Of a stretch of 27,815 bases of DNA, positions 14,569 through 21,202 are shown piece after piece. The DNA is from JAKAXG01 sp035702985 (lineage in GTDB: Bacteria; Actinomycetota; Acidimicrobiia; Acidimicrobiales; Palsa-688), in contig DASSZD010000017.1 of assembly GCA_035702985.1 (NCBI GenBank), forward strand, positions 1 through 27,815. Reading direction: 5' to 3'. Both the position numbers and the translations under genes were made by a program. A model generated the notes under the pieces. That model had not been told where the DNA came from, made no database searches, and saw only the letters and a list, made by a program, of their open reading frames with translations. Positions within the stretch are counted from its first letter, which is position 1; every line of letters starts with the position of its first letter.

Positions 14569-15972
14569 ATGGCGGGAATCCGGAAGTTCCGCAGGACGGC
14601 GCGCGCCCTGGGGGCGCTGGCCATGCCGGTGGGGGTCCTGGCCGTGCCGGCGGCCACCGCGTCGTCCGCGGCTGCGGCGGCGGCTGCGGTGCCGGCAGTG
14701 GTGCCCCTGGCCGTGGTCGGGCCGACGGTCGGCTCGGCGACCAGCGCCACGCCGACCAGCGCCGAGTGCATCGCCGCCACGGGGGGGCTCGTACAGGCCT
14801 GCTACAGCCCGGCGGACCTGCGCAACCAGTACAACTTCCCGGCCGACGACAACACGACTGCGGCCGGCGCCGGCCAGACCATCGTCATCTTCGACTCGTT
14901 CGGCAGCCCGACCATCACCCAGGACCTGGCCCACTTCGACACCGCCTACGGGATACCGGCCCCGCCGTCGTTCAACGTGTACCAGCCCGAGGGGCGGGTC
15001 ACCTACCTCTACACCCAGGGCAGCCCCCAGAGCGCCAACAACAAGAACGCCCAGACCCAGCTCTCATGGGCCGGTGAGACCACCCTGGACGTGGAGTGGG
15101 CCCACGCCATGGCCCCGGGCGCCAACATCGACCTGGTGGAGACCCCGAACGCCGAGACCCAGGGGGTCCAGGGCCTGCAGAACCTGGAGAACGCCCAGAA
15201 GTGGGCCCTCGCCAACCACCTGGGCACCATCTGGTCCGACAGCTTCGCCACGACCGAGCAGGCCTTCCACAACCCGGCGGTGATCCAGCGGCTCAACGGG
15301 CTCTACGCCCAGGCCGCCGCCCAGGGCGTCAGCGCCTTCTTCGCCACCGGTGACAGCGGGGTGGCCAACACCGACAAGCAGGGCGCCCAGTACAACTTCC
15401 CCACCGTCAACTTCCCGAGCAGCAGCCCCGACGTGGTGTCGGTGGGCGGGACCGAGGTCACCAATCCCCCGCCCAGCATCCCGCCCGCCTCCTACCAGCA
15501 CGAGTCGACCTGGAACGACTGCTGCGGATCGGGGGGCGGCGGGTACTCCAGCGTCTTCCCCGAGCCGTCCTACCAGGCGACCGCCGGCATCCCCGACTCG
15601 TCGGGCACGCGGGCCATCCCGGACATCTCCTACAACGCCGCCCTCAAGTCGGCCATCCTCACCTACGAGTCCTACGACCCGGCCGGCGCCGGGTGGTCGA
15701 TCATCGGCGGCACCAGCGCCGCCGCTCCGCAGTGGGCCGCCATCGACGCCCTGGCCAACCAGACCGACGGGAACCTGGGCTTCCTCACGCCCCGGCTGTA
15801 CCAGATCAGCGACCCGGCCGCGTTCCACGACATCAACGACGGGACCAACAACTCGTGGGGCGGCGTGACCGGCTACACGGCGGTGCCGGGCTGGGACGCG
15901 GCGACCGGCCTGGGTACACCCAACGTGACCCAGCTGCTGACGGACCTGGCGGCGACCACCCCCGCTCCGTAA
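14569..15972 (+). CDS. Secreted sedolisin-type serine-carboxyl peptidase (S53)
   Basis: Peptidase of family S53, 467 residues, an extracellular acid-active endopeptidase class. All catalytic residues are visible: Glu170 and Asp174 (WAGETTLDVEW), Asp262 (ATGDSG) and Ser383 (GGTSAAAP). A C-terminal calcium-site sequence (HDINDGTNN) and the GTPN ending are typical. Residues 1 to about 40 are a signal peptide (basic start, hydrophobic core, Ala-rich end). The mature-type sequence CYSPADLRNQYNFP begins at about residue 78, so the roughly 180-residue prodomain normal for sedolisins is missing. ATG 14569 has GGGAGGG a few bases upstream; an in-frame ATG at 14518 lies on the predicted promoter and is rejected. 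A strong GC hairpin follows the stop. Confidence 0.93.
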   Translation: MAGIRKFRRTARALGALAMPVGVLAVPAATASSAAAAAAAVPAVVPLAVVGPTVGSATSATPTSAECIAATGGLVQACYSPADLRNQYNFPADDNTTAAGAGQTIVIFDSFGSPTITQDLAHFDTAYGIPAPPSFNVYQPEGRVTYLYTQGSPQSANNKNAQTQLSWAGETTLDVEWAHAMAPGANIDLVETPNAETQGVQGLQNLENAQKWALANHLGTIWSDSFATTEQAFHNPAVIQRLNGLYAQAAAQGVSAFFATGDSGVANTDKQGAQYNFPTVNFPSSSPDVVSVGGTEVTNPPPSIPPASYQHESTWNDCCGSGGGGYSSVFPEPSYQATAGIPDSSGTRAIPDISYNAALKSAILTYESYDPAGAGWSIIGGTSAAAPQWAAIDALANQTDGNLGFLTPRLYQISDPAAFHDINDGTNNSWGGVTGYTAVPGWDAATGLGTPNVTQLLTDLAATTPAP

Positions 15973-15984
15973 CCCCTGTCGGGC

Positions 15985-16017
15985 GGGCCGGGCGGCGGGG
16001 CCCGGTCCGCCCGGCCC
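15985..16017 (+). terminator. GC-rich hairpin after the sedolisin gene
   Basis: A perfect 11-bp stem, GGGCCGGGCGG (15985-15995) against CCGCCCGGCCC (16007-16017), with an 11-nt loop begins 12 nt after the stop codon. There is no T-run, as is common for terminators in GC-rich actinobacteria. Confidence 0.55.
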
Positions 16018-16030
16018 CCCGCCCCCGGTC

Positions 16031-16090
16031 GCTCCCGGTCCCCCGCTCCCGGTCCCCCGCTCCCGGTCCCCCGCTCCCGGTCGCTCCCGG
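16031..16090 (+). repeat. 14-nt tandem repeat, C-rich
   Basis: Three exact copies of the unit GCTCCCGGTCCCCC (16031-16072) are followed by two shortened copies (16073-16090). The minus strand carries regular runs of three and five G, so it could form a G-quadruplex. The repeat lies between the sedolisin terminator and the promoter of the Clp N-domain gene and could vary in copy number. Confidence 0.75.
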
Positions 16091-16115
16091 GCGGGGTACC
16101 ACGTCGAGCAGAACG

Positions 16116-16129
16116 TATGGTGTGGCGTG
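16116..16129 (+). promoter_or_regulatory. Possible -10 element for a leaderless Clp N-domain gene
   Basis: TATGGT (16116-16121) lies 5 nt before the GTG at 16127, or 11 nt before an in-frame GTG at 16133. No Shine-Dalgarno sequence is present, so a leaderless mRNA is the simplest reading. No -35 is seen. Confidence 0.3.
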
Positions 16130-17098
16130 CCCGTGGACCGTTTCGATGACCGAGCGAGATGGGCCGTCGAGCGGGCCCGCCAGGCGGCTCAGGACCTCCA
16201 GCACGACCAGGTGGGGACCGAGCACCTGCTCCTCGGCCTGGTCGCCGACGGGGGAAGCGACGCCGGACAGGCGCTCAGCGCCTGCGGCATCACCTTCGAA
16301 GCCTGCCGGGCCAAGGTCGTCGAGGCGGTGGCCAACAAGCGCCTCGGGTCGCCGCCATCGGAGTTGACGTTCACCGACCGGGCCAAGCTGGCGCTCGAGC
16401 GGGCCGGCCGCATGGCATTACGTCAGCGCTCCGAGCGGACCGGGACCAGGCACATCCTGCTCAGCGTGCTGGACGTGGAGGGGACCGCCGGGCAGGTCCT
16501 GCGGGGCATGTCGGTCGACCCCGAACGGGTCCGCCGCGAGATGGACCGGGCCGCCGCCGATCCGGCCGCTGACCCGCCGGCGCCAGCGGGCGGCCCCGGC
16601 AGCGGAGCGGCCGGCCCCGGCGACGGAGCGGCCGGCCCACGAGACGGAGCGGCCGGCCCCGGCAGCGCTGCTGCCCGGACGGGGGGCGCTGTTCCCCGGG
16701 ACGGAGGCCCTGCTGCCCGGGCAGGCGGTCCCGGCGGCGGGGCGGCCGGCTCTGGAAGCGGTGCCGGGGCCGAGCCTGCTGCCGGCACCCGTCCGGCCGC
16801 CGCCGGCCATCCTGCTGCCGCCGGCCATCCTGCTGCCGCCGGCCCGGATGCCGGTGACGGGCAGCCGGGTCCCGCCGCCCGCCATCCGGCTGCCGCCGGG
16901 CCGAGCGGGGCCGGGGCAGAGCCGCTGTGCCCCGGGTGCCGGGCCCCGCTGGGGAGGGCGCTGGCCCAGAAGCCGGCGGCCGCCCGGGGACCGGCGGGAA
17001 CGACGACCGTGGTGCTGGTGTACTGCTCCTCCTGCGGCACCACGATCGGCATGCTGCCCGGACCGGCGACCCCGCCGGCGGGCCGGCGGCGGTCGTGA
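16127..17098 (+). CDS. ClpA/ClpC N-domain protein with low-complexity linker and C-terminal zinc ribbon
   Basis: 323 residues in three parts. Residues 1-145 hold two Clp N-domain repeats (FDDRARWAVERARQAA...GTEHLLLGLV and FTDRAKLALERA...GTRHILLSVL), the adaptor and substrate-docking module of ClpA/ClpC/ClpB. Residues about 146-265 are almost only Ala, Gly and Pro, with short repeats of GPGDGAA type and an 18-nt DNA repeat (16808-16843). Residues 266-310 contain two CxxC pairs (Cys268/271 and Cys300/303) in a zinc-ribbon arrangement. There is no AAA+ ATPase module. It could be a free adaptor that competes for or delivers substrates to ClpC, with the ribbon binding a partner. Its stop overlaps the next gene by 4 bp, so the two are probably co-translated. 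Domain calls are firm, role unknown. Confidence 0.82.
   Translation: MPVDRFDDRARWAVERARQAAQDLQHDQVGTEHLLLGLVADGGSDAGQALSACGITFEACRAKVVEAVANKRLGSPPSELTFTDRAKLALERAGRMALRQRSERTGTRHILLSVLDVEGTAGQVLRGMSVDPERVRREMDRAAADPAADPPAPAGGPGSGAAGPGDGAAGPRDGAAGPGSAAARTGGAVPRDGGPAARAGGPGGGAAGSGSGAGAEPAAGTRPAAAGHPAAAGHPAAAGPDAGDGQPGPAARHPAAAGPSGAGAEPLCPGCRAPLGRALAQKPAAARGPAGTTTVVLVYCSSCGTTIGMLPGPATPPAGRRRS
16590..16843 (+). repeat. In-frame coding repeats of the Ala/Gly/Pro linker
   Basis: About four degenerate 21-nt units encoding GPGDGAA-like heptads (about 16590-16670) and two exact 18-nt units CATCCTGCTGCCGCCGGC (16808-16825, 16826-16843) encode the flexible linker. Units are multiples of three, so copy-number change would alter linker length without breaking the frame. 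Confidence 0.6.
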
Positions 17099-17775
17099 CC
17101 GCCCCGGCCTGGATGAGCTGGAGCAGCGGCAAGGACAGCGCCCTGGCCCTCGAAACCGCCCGGGCCGACCCGTCCCTGTCGGTGGTCGGTCTCCTGGTCA
17201 CCGTCAACGCGGACGCCGACCGGGTGGCCATGCACGCCGTGCGCCGCTCGCTGCTCGAGGCCCAGGCCGACCGGCTGGGACTGCCGCTGCACGTGGTGGA
17301 GATCCCCTCTCCCTGCCCGAACGAGGTGTACGAGGCGAAGATGGCCGGCGCCATGGCCGCCGCGGCGGAGGACGGGGTCGAAGCGGTGGTGTTCGGCGAC
17401 CTGTTCCTGGAGGACGTTCGCTCCTACCGGGAGCAGGCCCTGTCCGGGACGGGGATCCGGCCGGTGTTCCCGCTGTGGGGACGACCGACCGACCGGCTGG
17501 CCGCCGAGATGATCGCCAGTGGCATCCGGGCGGTGCTCACCTGCGTCGACCCGCAGAAGGTGCCGCCCACCTTCGCCGGCCGGGCGTTCGACGAGCAGCT
17601 GCTCGAGGATCTACCGGAAGGGGTGGATCCCTGCGGGGAGCGGGGCGAGTTCCACACCTTCGTCTGGGACAGTCCCGGTTTCTCCAGCCCGATCGACGTG
17701 CGCACCGGGGATGTGGTCACCCGCGACGGCTTCGTCTTCTGCGACGTGGTGCCGGACGGGCCGCCTCTCAGGTAG
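17095..17775 (+). CDS. DPH6-like ATP pyrophosphatase (adenine nucleotide alpha hydrolase family)
   Basis: 226-residue protein of the ATP-PP-loop group related to diphthine-ammonia ligase. The PP-loop SWSSGKDSAL lies at residues 8-17. Family stretches VVFGDLFLEDVRSYRE, VFPLWGRPT and DPCGERGEFHTFV follow in the expected order; the last is the DPH6 signature. Such enzymes adenylate a carboxylate or carbonyl and amidate it. Bacteria do not make diphthamide, so the bacterial substrate is unknown. The GTG at 17095 overlaps the stop of the Clp N-domain gene (GTGA) and gives the family length; longer in-frame readings run into that gene. Its link with a Clp-type adaptor suggests action on a protein, but that is speculation. 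Confidence 0.88.
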   Translation: MTAPAWMSWSSGKDSALALETARADPSLSVVGLLVTVNADADRVAMHAVRRSLLEAQADRLGLPLHVVEIPSPCPNEVYEAKMAGAMAAAAEDGVEAVVFGDLFLEDVRSYREQALSGTGIRPVFPLWGRPTDRLAAEMIASGIRAVLTCVDPQKVPPTFAGRAFDEQLLEDLPEGVDPCGERGEFHTFVWDSPGFSSPIDVRTGDVVTRDGFVFCDVVPDGPPLR

Positions 17776-17779
17776 CTGC

Positions 17780-17861
17780 TTCTGTGAGCGGCTTTTCCTT
17801 CTGTGAGCCGTTCCACCACTTGCGGTTCTGTTCCGGCTCAAGATTGAAAAAGCGGCTCACA
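17780..17861. repeat. TTCTGTGAGC direct and inverted repeats between converging genes
   Basis: TTCTGTGAGC occurs at 17780-17789 and 17799-17808, 19 bp apart. The second copy pairs with an inverted copy, TGTGAGCCG (17802-17810) against CGGCTCACA (17853-17861), 9 bp. The block (to about 17865) is noticeably richer in A and T than its surroundings. It follows the DPH6-like gene, so it may be a terminator, a protein-binding cluster or a remnant of a small repeat element. Confidence 0.5.
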
Positions 17862-17984
17862 ATTGCGGGCGTCGGGCCCGGCCCGCTCCCCCGGCCCTCG
17901 GCGGCGAGCCGAACGGGGATGTGCCATGGTGGCCGGAAAGCAGCACGGAGCCGCCTCCTTTTTCCCACACCGACACCCGCACCT

Positions 17985-18611
17985 TCACCACGTAACCCGG
18001 GCAGCGACGAACCATGGACCATCGAGGATGGGTTGACCACCGATCTCGACCGCCAGCTGCGACGCCGTCAGGTAGCGCTTGTAGACCCGGTGGCGGGAGC
18101 CGTCGTTGAGGACGCGCTCCTGCCACTGCTCGGGCTGCACGTCGGGGCGCATCGCCGAGTCCACCACCACCAGCTCCCCGGCCACCCGCCGGACCTCGGC
18201 CAGGAAGCGGGCCCGCTCGGCCGGCGGCAGGTGACCGTAGAAGTGACCGGTGAACGCCCTGTCGAATGAGCCGCCGGCGAAGCTCAGGTCGAGGGCGTCG
18301 CCCACGACGGCCAGGCCGGTGGCGATCCGGTCCCGGGCGATAGCCACCATGGACGGGCTCTGGTCGGTGCCGACCACGAATCCCCGCAGGTGGCGGGTCA
18401 GGAACCCGGTGCCGCACGCCACATCGATCGTGGATGCGGGCGCCAGATCGGCCACCGTTTCCACCAGCCGGCCGACCTCGTCCTCCCAGCCGGGGCGGAC
18501 CCGGCTGGCGAACACCCCTTCGCCGGCGTACCACTCGTCGTACTCGGCGGCCCGCCGGTCGTAGTAGGCGGCGGTGGAACGGTCAGTGGCGAAGGACGGG
18601 TCAGCGGGCAC
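17985..18611 (-). CDS. Class I SAM-dependent methyltransferase
   Basis: 208-residue methyltransferase with a Rossmann-like fold. Motif I is IDVACGTGFLTRHL (SAM-binding glycine loop), followed by the acidic VVGTDQSPSMV (adenosine ribose binding), VVGDALDLSF and a motif-IV region FTGHFYGHLP. The type resembles UbiE-like or small-molecule methyltransferases. GTG at 18611 is the earliest sensible start; a TACGAT box nine bases upstream could be its -10 element, otherwise it may be read through from the citrate synthase gene 63 bp upstream on the same strand. The substrate cannot be told. Confidence 0.87.
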   Translation of the reverse strand: MPADPSFATDRSTAAYYDRRAAEYDEWYAGEGVFASRVRPGWEDEVGRLVETVADLAPASTIDVACGTGFLTRHLRGFVVGTDQSPSMVAIARDRIATGLAVVGDALDLSFAGGSFDRAFTGHFYGHLPPAERARFLAEVRRVAGELVVVDSAMRPDVQPEQWQERVLNDGSRHRVYKRYLTASQLAVEIGGQPILDGPWFVAARVTW

Positions 18612-18674
18612 CGACGACCGATCGTAGGCCGCCTCGGGAGCGCCCGTCCCGCTGGCCGGCAGCCGGCCCCGCTC

Positions 18675-19853
18675 CTAATGGTCCGTCGCCTCCAGGTCCG
18701 GCACCGGTTCCGGCGGCGGGGGCCCGACGTAGCGGGCGGCGGGGCGGATGATCCGCCGGCTGTCGGCCTGCTCGGCGATGTTGGCGGTCCAGCCGATGGT
18801 CCGGCTGACGGCGAAGGTCGGCGTGAACAACTCCCTCGGCAGGCCGCAGGTGCTCATGACCACCCCGGCGTAGAACTCCACGTTGGCGTACAGGTGCCGG
18901 TCCGGGCGCAGCTCGGCGAGCGTGTCGGTGATGATCCGCTCGACTGTCACCGCGAAGTCGACCAGATGGCCGCCGAGGCCCTGAGCCACCTCCCGGAGCA
19001 GGACCGAACGGGGATCCTCGGTGCGGTAGACGGCGTGGCCGAAACCCATGATCCGCTGGCCGCCCTCGACCGCGTCGCGGACCCACGCCGCCGCCCGGGA
19101 CGGCTCGCCGATGGCCTCGAGCAGTTCGAGCGCCCGGCTGGGGGCCCCGCCGTGCAACGGGCCGGACAGCGCTCCGAGGGCGGCCACCACGGCGGCGCCG
19201 GCGTCGGCCCCCGTGGAGGTCACCACCCGGGCGGTGAAGGTCGATGCGTTGAATCCGTGGTCCACGGTGAGCATGAGGTACTGCTCCACGGCGCGGGCCT
19301 CCCGCTCGGCCGGGAGGTCGCCGCGGACCATCCGCAGGTAGTCCGCGGCGTGGGGCAGGGCCGGATCGGGGGGTATCGGCTGCAGGCCGCGGGACAGCCT
19401 CCACAGGGCGGCGACCAGGGTCGGCGTGGCGGCGGCCAGGCGCAGCAGGTCCCGGCGGCGCCGCTCGGGCGGGGCGTCCCACAGAGGTGGCATGCCGTCG
19501 GCCTGGGCCAGCAGGGACAGCGCCGTCCGCAGGGCGGCCAGACCGATGCCGCCGTGCCGGGCGATCCCGGGCAGCACGGCGAGGACATCCTCGGGCAACC
19601 GGCGCAGCGGCCCGACCTGGGCGGCGAAGCGGTCCCGTTCCTCCGTGCTGGCGGGCAGCCGGCCGTCCAGCATCAGGCACCAGACGTCCTCGAGGCTGCG
19701 GACGCGGGCCAGGTCGGTCGCCGAGTACTGACGGTAGTGGTAGAAGCCCTGCTGGCCCCGGACGTCGCCCAGGACGGTGTCGGTCACCGCCACCCCCCGC
19801 AACCCGTCGGGGACGTCTATCAGCTGGTCCGGCCCGTTCTTCGTCAGGTTCAT
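18675..19853 (-). CDS. Citrate synthase (citrate/2-methylcitrate synthase family)
   Basis: 392-residue citrate synthase-fold enzyme condensing an acyl-CoA with oxaloacetate. Visible active-site segments are DHGFNASTF (His199), GPLHGGAP (His234, matching catalytic His274 of the pig enzyme) and GFGHAVYRTEDPR (His273, matching His320). The third catalytic position, Asp in the usual NVDFYSG, is Glu326 in NVEFYAG; I believe this occurs in other actinobacterial citrate synthases. The ATG sits 6 nt after a -10 element, so the mRNA is probably leaderless. The gene diverges from an HTH-citrate synthase fusion with a shared palindromic control region. Primary citrate synthase and 2-methylcitrate synthase are both possible. 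Confidence 0.92.
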   Translation of the reverse strand: MNLTKNGPDQLIDVPDGLRGVAVTDTVLGDVRGQQGFYHYRQYSATDLARVRSLEDVWCLMLDGRLPASTEERDRFAAQVGPLRRLPEDVLAVLPGIARHGGIGLAALRTALSLLAQADGMPPLWDAPPERRRRDLLRLAAATPTLVAALWRLSRGLQPIPPDPALPHAADYLRMVRGDLPAEREARAVEQYLMLTVDHGFNASTFTARVVTSTGADAGAAVVAALGALSGPLHGGAPSRALELLEAIGEPSRAAAWVRDAVEGGQRIMGFGHAVYRTEDPRSVLLREVAQGLGGHLVDFAVTVERIITDTLAELRPDRHLYANVEFYAGVVMSTCGLPRELFTPTFAVSRTIGWTANIAEQADSRRIIRPAARYVGPPPPEPVPDLEATDH

Positions 19854-19859
19854 GGCCTC

Positions 19860-19888
19860 ATATTGACCAGCCGCTCCATATTGATCAA
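19860..19888 (-). promoter_or_regulatory. Leaderless promoter of citrate synthase
   Basis: On the minus strand TTGATC (19883-19888) and CAATAT (19860-19865) are 17 bp apart and the -10 ends 6 nt before the ATG at 19853, which puts +1 at the start codon. The -35 lies inside the left arm of the palindrome described separately. Confidence 0.6.
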
Positions 19889-19910
19889 GATTGATCTGTG
19901 ATCAATATGG
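19876..19910. promoter_or_regulatory. Perfect 12-bp inverted-repeat operator between divergent citrate synthase genes
   Basis: CCATATTGATCA (19876-19887) and TGATCAATATGG (19899-19910) are a perfect inverted pair with an 11-bp spacer that itself holds another TTGATC (19891-19896). A further half-site TATTGACC lies at 19861-19868. The arms contain the citrate synthase -35 and, on the plus strand, a TTGATC-N16-CAATAT promoter (19881-19908) for the HTH fusion gene. A dimer or tetramer of the HTH protein could bind here and repress both genes. Confidence 0.7.
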
Positions 19911-19923
19911 GACTGAAGGCGGA

Positions 19924-21186
19924 ATGGCCGGGCGGGAGCTGACCGCCCGCGAGGCGGCCGAGGTGCTGGGGGTCAAACCGTCGACGCTCTACGCCTATGT
20001 GAGCCGCGGCCGGCTGACCCGCCTGCGCACCCCGGAGGGGAGCAGGTTCGACGCCGCCGACGTGGAGCGCCTGGCCCGCTCCGCCCGCCGGGCCCAGGTG
20101 ACCACGGCCGCTCCGCTCGGGTTCGCCTCCGAGCTGACCCTGATCGAGAACGGCCGGCTGTACTACCGGGGGGTGGACGCCGTCGAGCTGTCGCGTTCAC
20201 ACCGCTTCGAGCACGTCGCGGCCTGGCTGTGGGAGGCGGTCTGGGCGGAGGACCAGGATCCCTGGACCCCGCCGCCGGCCGTGCTCGAAGCGGCGAGCGG
20301 GGCGTGCCACGGCCTCGACCCCCGCTGCTCCCCCACGGACCGATGGAGGGTGGCGGTGGCCGCCGCCGCCTCGGCCGACCCGCTCCGCCACGACCGGGCC
20401 CGGGGGACGGTCGTCTCCGCCACCCGGGGGCTGCTGGCCACCCTGGTCGAGGTACTGCCGGTCCTGGCCCCGGTGCCCGGCCGGAAGGCGACTGCCGCAA
20501 CGCTGGCGGAACGGCTGTGGCCCCGGCTCAGCCCGGTGCCGGCCACCTCCGCCCAGATCTCGGTCCTCAACGCCGCGCTGGTGCTCATGGCCGATCACGA
20601 GATAGCCGCCTCCACCCTGGCCGCCCGCACCGCGGCGGCGGTGGACGCCGACCCGTACGCGGTGATCCTGACCGGCATGAGCGCCGCCAGCGGTCCCCTG
20701 CACGCGGCCAACTCGCTGCAGATCCGGCCACTGCTCGCCGACGCCCAGCTCCACGGCCCGGCCGCCGCCGTCGGCGAGGTGCTGCGCCGGGGTGGGGTCC
20801 TCCACGGGTTCGGTCAGCCCCTCTATCCCGGTGGCGACCCCCGGGGCGCCGAGCTGCTCGAGAGCCTGCGCCGGTCCGGGGCGGACCTCGGAACCGTCGA
20901 CGCAGTGCTGGCGCTGGTCGCCGCCCGGGGGATGGCGCCCCCCAACTGCGACTTCGCCCTGGCCGCTCTGGCCCAGACCGGCCTGATGGTGCCCGGTGCC
21001 AGCGAGGCCATCTTCGTCCTGGCCCGTTCCGCCGGGTGGATAGCCCACGCCCTCGAGGAGTACGCCCACCGCAGCCGGTTCCGGGTGCGGGCCACCTATG
21101 TCGGCCCCCGCCCCGGGGCCGCCCGGGAGCGGGCGGCGGGGTCACCGCCGGCCGGTGACCGACCCCCAGCGACCGACAGCCGGTGA
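19924..21186 (+). CDS. HTH (excisionase-type) - citrate synthase fusion, probable metabolite-sensing regulator
   Basis: 420 residues. Residues 5-55 are an excisionase/MerR-like helix-turn-helix (LTAREAAEVLGVKPSTLYAYVSRGRL...FDAADVERL). Residues about 65-400 are a citrate synthase domain. Of the catalytic residues, His260 (SGPLHAAN) and Asp343 (NCDF) are kept, but the His of the usual GFGHPLY motif is Gln298 (GFGQPLYPGGDPR), and GPLHGG has become GPLHAA. This suggests weak or no catalysis but retained ligand binding. ATG 19924 follows AAGGCGG and gives a sensible HTH start; a TTG 33 nt upstream lies in the operator. The gene diverges from a normal citrate synthase across a perfect palindrome, and I infer an oxaloacetate- or acyl-CoA-responsive repressor of both genes. 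The C-terminal 30 residues are Pro/Arg/Asp-rich. Confidence 0.9.
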   Translation: MAGRELTAREAAEVLGVKPSTLYAYVSRGRLTRLRTPEGSRFDAADVERLARSARRAQVTTAAPLGFASELTLIENGRLYYRGVDAVELSRSHRFEHVAAWLWEAVWAEDQDPWTPPPAVLEAASGACHGLDPRCSPTDRWRVAVAAAASADPLRHDRARGTVVSATRGLLATLVEVLPVLAPVPGRKATAATLAERLWPRLSPVPATSAQISVLNAALVLMADHEIAASTLAARTAAAVDADPYAVILTGMSAASGPLHAANSLQIRPLLADAQLHGPAAAVGEVLRRGGVLHGFGQPLYPGGDPRGAELLESLRRSGADLGTVDAVLALVAARGMAPPNCDFALAALAQTGLMVPGASEAIFVLARSAGWIAHALEEYAHRSRFRVRATYVGPRPGAARERAAGSPPAGDRPPATDSR

Positions 21187-21202
21187 CCGACCGCCGGCCG
21201 GC

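Noticed and set aside
16031..16090. Tandem repeat as a CRISPR array
   Set aside because: Units are 14 nt and directly adjacent with no spacers, and no cas gene is present.
18390..19901. 503-codon plus-strand frame opposite citrate synthase
   Set aside because: Antisense to a gene with complete citrate synthase motifs; no motifs or ribosome site of its own.
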